Below are positions 5,300 to 9,378 of a stretch of DNA of 9,378 bases, piece after piece (within the stretch, counting starts at the first letter, position 1; each line of letters begins with the position of its first letter). The stretch lies in the NCBI GenBank assembly GCA_027488055.1, contig JAIYCK010000191.1, positions 1 to 9,378 on the forward strand, in the 5' to 3' direction. Under the pieces are notes generated by a model. The model had not been told where the DNA came from and made no database searches. It saw only the letters and a list, made by a program, of their open reading frames with translations. Position numbers and translations under genes: made by a program. Source of the DNA: Flavobacteriales bacterium (GTDB taxonomy: Bacteria > Bacteroidota > Bacteroidia > Flavobacteriales_D > Sanyastnellaceae).

Positions 5300-7732
5300 A
5301 TGGCCGAACAAAAGAGCAATTTTCTTGAGGCAGATGACTTACGCCCGATAATAAAATTCATCAGCAAAAACTGGATCATCATGGTCTTGAGTTGTGGCAT
5401 CATGCTGGTATCGGCCTATTTCCTTACCTACAAAATACCGAATATTTATGGGGCCAAGGCAGAGATTCTGTTGCGCTCTTCTGAGACTTATGACTATCAA
5501 AGCAAGATGCTCAGCGGCCTCGGGTATTATTCCCTTATGCAGGATATCACCAACCAAAAGCGGGTGCTTCAATCCTATGACTTGGTAGAAAAAGTCCTTC
5601 AAAAAGTAGACTTCACCATGAGTCTGTACCTGGTAGGTCGTTTCAAAATTGAGGAAACAGAGCGATTTGAATATCTTGACATCCAGTGCGATTGGCGACG
5701 CATGGATCAAAAACTCTACGATAAGCCTTTCACGCTGAAAGTCCTCAACATGCAGCAATACCAAATCAGCTATATGCTGGATGGCAAAAAGATTACGCAA
5801 ACGTTGGACTTCGGTAAACTGCACGAAGACTTGAACTTCTCTTTGCAGATCAACCTCAAATCGAAAGTGGATGAGGTAAATCTTAAAATTCTACAAGAGC
5901 AGAACTTCCAATTTGCTGTGCATCATTTAGATGATTTGATCAATCGCTTCAAAGGCAAAATGGTGGTTGAAAACATCGATAAGACGAGCATTTTGGCGAT
6001 CAAGATGACAAGCGAGCTGCAAAGCAAAGCCAAAACATTCCTTGATACGCTCGCCAAAGTCTACATCGATTTTACCCTGAAAAACGAGTTTGTAATCAAT
6101 ACAAATACGGAGAAGTACATCGACAAACAATTGGATGAACTGACCGTGATGACTGACTCCTTGGAGAAAGCAATTGAACGATTCAAAGATGCGCGTCACA
6201 TCTTGGATCTCGGTAAGGAACAGCAAGTGGCATTTGATGCTCTCACCATCACGGATGCAAACAAGCGCACGTTGGGATTGCGCAAAGAGGCCATTGAATC
6301 GCTCGAGTATTATCTCACCATGCAGCGCGATCGCTCGTCCATACCGCCGATGAACTACCTAGACAAAGAGGATGGTCCATTGCAAGATTTGGTCAATACG
6401 CTTTTTGCCTTGAAACAGCGTCGGACCGAGCTTTTGATCGATATGACGCCCGTCGATCGCCGTGTGCAAAAAGTAGATAGTACGATTGCTTCCATTCGAA
6501 ACAACATCCTTTCTTACACGAAGGACACTAAAAAAGCCATCGAATCGAGGATACAGAATTTGGAAAACGAGATCGTGGGCCTGGAAGCTAAACTGGTGGG
6601 CATCCCTAAATCTGAGCGCGATTTGTTGAGCATCGAGCGTAAGCTTTCGGTCAACGAGCAACTCTTTTCATTTTTGCTACAGAAAAAAGCAAATACCGTT
6701 ATTGCGCGTGCGGCCATCATTCCGCAAACTAGTATCATCGAGACTGCAAGGCCATTGGGTGTAGTCGGGCCCGATAAGAATAGCACCATTTGGGTATTTG
6801 TTGGTATTGGACTAGGTATCGCCTTTGTGATCGGATTGATCCGTACTATTTTCTTCGAACGAATTGAAAATACCAGAGAGCTAAAAAGTCTCACGAAAAT
6901 CACCATTATTGGTGGCATTCCTAATTACATCGACAGTGACATCGAACCGATTGTAATCGCTACCAACCCCAGAAGCAACGTCAGCGAAGCATTCCGATCC
7001 ATTCGAACGAATCTCCAATATCTCTTGCATCAAGAGGGGCCCAAGGTGATCTTGATCACCTCATTGCATCCGAGTGAGGGTAAAACCTTTTCTGCGACCA
7101 ACCTCGCTGCAGTGTTGGCCAAGGCGAGTAAAAAAGTGATCCTCGTCGATTTCGATATGCACAAACCTAAAGTGCACAAAACATTTGGCTTGGAAAACCT
7201 CAGCGGTATCTCATCATATCTTATTGGTCGCTCTGATTTCAAAAACAGTATTCTTACTACACAAATCGAGAATTTGGACGCTTTGACGGCAGGACCAGTG
7301 CCCCCCAATGCCTCTGAACTGGTGCTCAATGCGCGCGTCGATACGCTGATCAAAGAGCTTATGTCCATGTATGATTATGTGATCATCGATACGCCGCCAT
7401 TGATGCTTATCTCCGATGCATTGGTGTTGATGAATAAAGTGCACTTGGGAATTTTTGTATTAAATACAGAAAAAGCTACCAAGGCGGGAATTCGCCACTT
7501 GGAGGACATGATGCGTCAGAACAATATTACCCACAGTGCAATCATCCTGAACAACATCAAACAAGCACGTTGGAAATACTACTATGGTAAGTACGCGTAT
7601 CGCTATGGATATGGGTATGGCTATGGGTATGGATATGGCAACACCTATGGCAGTTACCTATATGGCAACACGTATTACACGGATGAAAACGGCGTGAAAA
7701 ACAGACGCAAAAACAAGAACGATAACGGCTAA
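5300..7732 (+). CDS. wzc: Polysaccharide co-polymerase with BY-type tyrosine kinase (Wzc family)
   Basis: 810 aa, the full length of a fused Wzc. In order: a Wzz-like start with TM1 at about 25-45; a large periplasmic region with long helical, coiled-coil-like stretches (about 280-470); a conserved tail beginning IPKSERDLLSIERKL at 435; TM2 at about 496-514; then the cytoplasmic kinase. The kinase shows the ExxRxxR activation motif (E563, R566, R569), Walker A PSEGKT (K595, T596), Walker A' VDFDMHKP (D617, D619) and Walker B VIIDTPP (D697). The C-terminus has 16 tyrosines within 760-793, including six Tyr-Gly pairs in a row (769-780), the autophosphorylation tail. Such proteins set chain length and control Wzx/Wzy-type export at the inner membrane through cycles of tail phosphorylation. 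It heads the plus-strand operon; the next gene starts 14 nt after its stop. No Shine-Dalgarno is seen; this ATG gives a normal short cytoplasmic N-terminus. Confidence 0.96.
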   Translation: MAEQKSNFLEADDLRPIIKFISKNWIIMVLSCGIMLVSAYFLTYKIPNIYGAKAEILLRSSETYDYQSKMLSGLGYYSLMQDITNQKRVLQSYDLVEKVLQKVDFTMSLYLVGRFKIEETERFEYLDIQCDWRRMDQKLYDKPFTLKVLNMQQYQISYMLDGKKITQTLDFGKLHEDLNFSLQINLKSKVDEVNLKILQEQNFQFAVHHLDDLINRFKGKMVVENIDKTSILAIKMTSELQSKAKTFLDTLAKVYIDFTLKNEFVINTNTEKYIDKQLDELTVMTDSLEKAIERFKDARHILDLGKEQQVAFDALTITDANKRTLGLRKEAIESLEYYLTMQRDRSSIPPMNYLDKEDGPLQDLVNTLFALKQRRTELLIDMTPVDRRVQKVDSTIASIRNNILSYTKDTKKAIESRIQNLENEIVGLEAKLVGIPKSERDLLSIERKLSVNEQLFSFLLQKKANTVIARAAIIPQTSIIETARPLGVVGPDKNSTIWVFVGIGLGIAFVIGLIRTIFFERIENTRELKSLTKITIIGGIPNYIDSDIEPIVIATNPRSNVSEAFRSIRTNLQYLLHQEGPKVILITSLHPSEGKTFSATNLAAVLAKASKKVILVDFDMHKPKVHKTFGLENLSGISSYLIGRSDFKNSILTTQIENLDALTAGPVPPNASELVLNARVDTLIKELMSMYDYVIIDTPPLMLISDALVLMNKVHLGIFVLNTEKATKAGIRHLEDMMRQNNITHSAIILNNIKQARWKYYYGKYAYRYGYGYGYGYGYGNTYGSYLYGNTYYTDENGVKNRRKNKNDNG
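7604..7639 (+). repeat. Six tandem TATGGN hexamers coding (Tyr-Gly)6
   Basis: Six consecutive TAT-GGN codon pairs encode residues 769-780 of the kinase tail. The third position of the Gly codon varies (A, G, C, G, A, C), so the array is not a perfect DNA repeat. Gain or loss of a unit would stay in frame. Confidence 0.85.
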
Positions 7733-7746
7733 TAATTGCTGATGCT

Positions 7747-8388
7747 ATGGTCTCCCTTATCATAACGACATACAATTACGCCCAATACGTGGAACGCGCC
7801 ATTCGCAGTGGACTCGATCAAAGCCTTTCCAATGATGCTTTTGAAATCATAGTGGTCAATGATTGCAGCACAGATCACACCAAGGAAGTCCTCTCGAACT
7901 ATGAAAACCAAGTGCGTATTTATAACCTTGAAAAAAACCTCGGCTTAGCCGGTGCTCGCAATTTTGGAATCAAAAAAGCGAAGGGTCAATTCATTGTTTT
8001 TTTGGATGCAGACGATTATATCCACCGCGATACTTTGCGTGTGCAGAAATTGTTTTTAGAAGAAAACAATGCGCTGGACGCCGTATCTGTCGATTATTAT
8101 TTGGTGGATGAAAGAGGCAAGCACATTGCTCACATCAATAGTGTTGAACAACCCATTGCATGTGGCATCATGTTTCGCAAAGACTTCTTGTACAACATCG
8201 GGCTTTATGACGAGGCCTTCCGCGCTAGAGAAGAGGAAGATTTGCGTATGCGCTGGCAAGAAAAATACAATGTCTACAACATCATTCTGCCATTGTATCG
8301 CTATCGAATGCATCAAAATAATCTCACCAAAAATCAGGATGAGATGGACAAACACCAACAGCTGCTCAATACCAAACACAGCAAATAA
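7747..8388 (+). CDS. GT2-family (GT-A fold) glycosyltransferase
   Basis: 213 aa. The N-terminal SLIITTYNYAQYVERAI and EIIVVNDCSTD (33-43) are the nucleotide-binding start of family 2 glycosyltransferases. D87-A-D89 is the metal-binding DxD. E164/D165 in REEEDLRMRW is the usual 'ED' site of the catalytic base, followed by LYRYRMHQNNLT (183-194). It should transfer a sugar from a nucleotide donor to a lipid-linked or polysaccharide acceptor on the cytoplasmic side of the membrane; donor and acceptor cannot be told from sequence. It is short for the family: little beyond the catalytic domain and no TM anchor. It lies 14 nt after the kinase gene, and its TAA overlaps the next start by one base (TAATG), so it belongs to the same operon. 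No Shine-Dalgarno is seen. Confidence 0.93.
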   Translation: MVSLIITTYNYAQYVERAIRSGLDQSLSNDAFEIIVVNDCSTDHTKEVLSNYENQVRIYNLEKNLGLAGARNFGIKKAKGQFIVFLDADDYIHRDTLRVQKLFLEENNALDAVSVDYYLVDERGKHIAHINSVEQPIACGIMFRKDFLYNIGLYDEAFRAREEEDLRMRWQEKYNVYNIILPLYRYRMHQNNLTKNQDEMDKHQQLLNTKHSK

Positions 8389-8921
8389 TGCGATTTCTAG
8401 AAGGTGAAAAAATATACCTGCGCGCCATCGCTAAAAGCGATGTGAATGCGGAATATTTGAATTGGCTCAACGACAAGGAAACCACCAAAGGATTGGCCAG
8501 CGGACTATTTCCAAGCACTTTGCAAGAACTCGATCAGTTTGTGGAAAAAGCCATTCACAACCGCGACGTCATTCTCTTTGCGATTTGCGATTCAGCCACT
8601 GATTTGCACATTGGAAATATCAAAATAGATCATTTCGACTGGGTAAGTCGCACTTGCGAATTGGGCCTGCTCATTGGCAACAAATCGTATTGGGGAAAAG
8701 GCATCGGATATGAGGCCTGCAAACTAACACTCAACTACGCTTTTCATAGTCTTAATATTCGCAAAGTTGCTTTGGCCGTATATGCCAACAATCAAGCGGC
8801 CATTGGTCTCTACAAGAAATTGGGCTTTGTAATGGAAGGAAGCTTGCGCCGCCACGTATATGACAACGGCGAGTTTTTCGACAAACATTTCATGGGTATT
8901 TTTGCGGAGGAATTAAAATGA
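8388..8921 (+). CDS. GNAT-family N-acetyltransferase, RimJ/RimL-like, probably sugar-modifying
   Basis: 177 aa. The start FLEGEKIYLRAI is typical of RimJ/RimL-like GNAT proteins. The acetyl-CoA pyrophosphate loop is YWGKGIGYEA (101-110), preceded by the CELGLLIG strand. The later motif YANNQAAIGLYKKLGF (132-147) is the usual GNAT motif B. RimJ/RimL proteins acetylate ribosomal proteins, but close relatives in surface-glycan clusters, such as PseH, acetylate amino sugars on nucleotide carriers. Its place between a glycosyltransferase (1-bp overlap) and an SpsF-like gene (4-bp overlap) favours an amino-sugar substrate; that is inference from context. The ATG at 8388 gives the full family N-terminus. 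Confidence 0.9.
   Translation: MRFLEGEKIYLRAIAKSDVNAEYLNWLNDKETTKGLASGLFPSTLQELDQFVEKAIHNRDVILFAICDSATDLHIGNIKIDHFDWVSRTCELGLLIGNKSYWGKGIGYEACKLTLNYAFHSLNIRKVALAVYANNQAAIGLYKKLGFVMEGSLRRHVYDNGEFFDKHFMGIFAEELK
8906..8910 (+). promoter_or_regulatory. Shine-Dalgarno-like GGAGG before the spsF-like start
   Basis: GGAGG lies 7 nt before the ATG at 8918, inside the last codons of the acetyltransferase gene. It is the only clear Shine-Dalgarno-like site I noticed before a start in this window, and with the ATGA overlap it supports reinitiation at 8918. Confidence 0.45.
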
Positions 8922-9378
8922 TTCTTGCCATTATCCAAGCCCGCATGGGATCTTCGCGCTTGCCAGGCAAAGTGCTGATGCCCTTGTTGGACAAACCCAT
9001 TTTAGGACATTTGTTGGACCGATTGCGCCCAAGCAAAAAAGTCACTGAATTTATAGTGGCCACTACTACCAATCCCGAAGACCAAGCCATTGTAGACTAT
9101 TGCAATCAGCGTCACGTGAAGGTATATCAAGGCAGCGATTGGGATGTGCTCGACCGCTTTTATCAAGCTGCTCTTTTTTGCGGCGCACAAGCTGGGGACA
9201 CCATCGTCAGAATCTGTTGTGACAACCCACTGCACTCATGGAAAGTCATGGATCAAGTCATCGCACTCTATGATACCTGGGGCGTTGACTATTGCAGCAA
9301 TAGCAACCATGAACCTGATTTCCTCGAGGATGGCTTCGATGTGGAAGTGACTAGTTTCGACGCCTTGAGCCAGGCGCA
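8918..9378 (+). CDS. spsF: SpsF-type cytidylyltransferase-family protein, 3' end beyond window
   Basis: 153 codons are visible and the frame is open at the right edge. The N-terminus AIIQARMGSSRLPGKVL (4-20) is the nucleotide-binding signature of the CMP-KDO/CMP-sialate synthetase superfamily. GSDWDVLDRFYQAA (72-85) and DGFDVEV (138-144) are typical of the SpsF branch. SpsF-like proteins occur in spore-coat and surface-glycan loci, often beside nonulosonic-acid genes; their exact reaction is often unknown. At the metal-binding step the sequence is VRICCDNPLHS (97-107), where relatives usually have VRxTxDxPL: the Asp is kept, but a double Cys replaces the usual small or Thr/Gly residues. It begins with an ATGA overlap on the acetyltransferase gene, so it is in the same operon. 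Whether the reading frame stays intact further on cannot be seen. Confidence 0.9.
   Translation, partial: MILAIIQARMGSSRLPGKVLMPLLDKPILGHLLDRLRPSKKVTEFIVATTTNPEDQAIVDYCNQRHVKVYQGSDWDVLDRFYQAALFCGAQAGDTIVRICCDNPLHSWKVMDQVIALYDTWGVDYCSNSNHEPDFLEDGFDVEVTSFDALSQA

Overview
The window comes from a member of the Bacteroidota, most likely Flavobacteriales or a close relative. The evidence is a Bacteroidota-type -7 box (TAnnTTTG) in front of both divergent operons, start codons mostly without Shine-Dalgarno sequences, a secreted Cys-rich repeat protein of a kind common in marine Flavobacteriales, and an exosortase operon that carries a 'PIDGG' C-terminal sorting signal. No species can be named from sequence reading alone.

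Layout. (1) 1-3042, minus strand: the first 1014 codons of a very large secreted modular protein. It has a signal peptide, five GCTD...DDGSC cysteine motifs, three 'DxFGDGWN' modules and four 'WY' modules. It runs off the left edge without a stop. (2) 3043-3346: a gene-free gap that holds a probable intrinsic terminator for the operon to its right. (3) 3347-5146, minus strand: a tight four-gene operon, read right to left. It encodes a 72-aa exosortase substrate (signal peptide, short Pro/Gly/Cys linker, PIDGG-TM-KK tail), an exosortase with Cys/Arg/His catalytic residues, a four-TM exosortase-associated protein, and a small soluble protein of the family usually mislabelled 'ABC transporter ATPase'. 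The last three genes are joined by ATGA overlaps. (4) 5147-5299: a compact divergent promoter region. (5) 5300-9378, plus strand: a surface-polysaccharide operon. It encodes a Wzc-type chain-length regulator fused to a BY-kinase with a Tyr/Gly tail, a GT2 glycosyltransferase, a GNAT acetyltransferase and the start of an SpsF-type nucleotidyltransferase. The last three are joined by 1-bp and 4-bp overlaps.

Working model (inference). The right half makes, modifies and controls the export of a cell-surface glycan. The left operon sorts, and probably cleaves, at least one tiny dedicated substrate at the inner membrane. The back-to-back arrangement recalls the link between exosortases and exopolysaccharide loci known in Proteobacteria (EpsH/PEP-CTERM), which suggests that the sorted mini-protein and the polysaccharide serve the same surface process. 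The large repeat protein is a separate secretion cargo, probably for the type IX system, but its C-terminus is outside the window.
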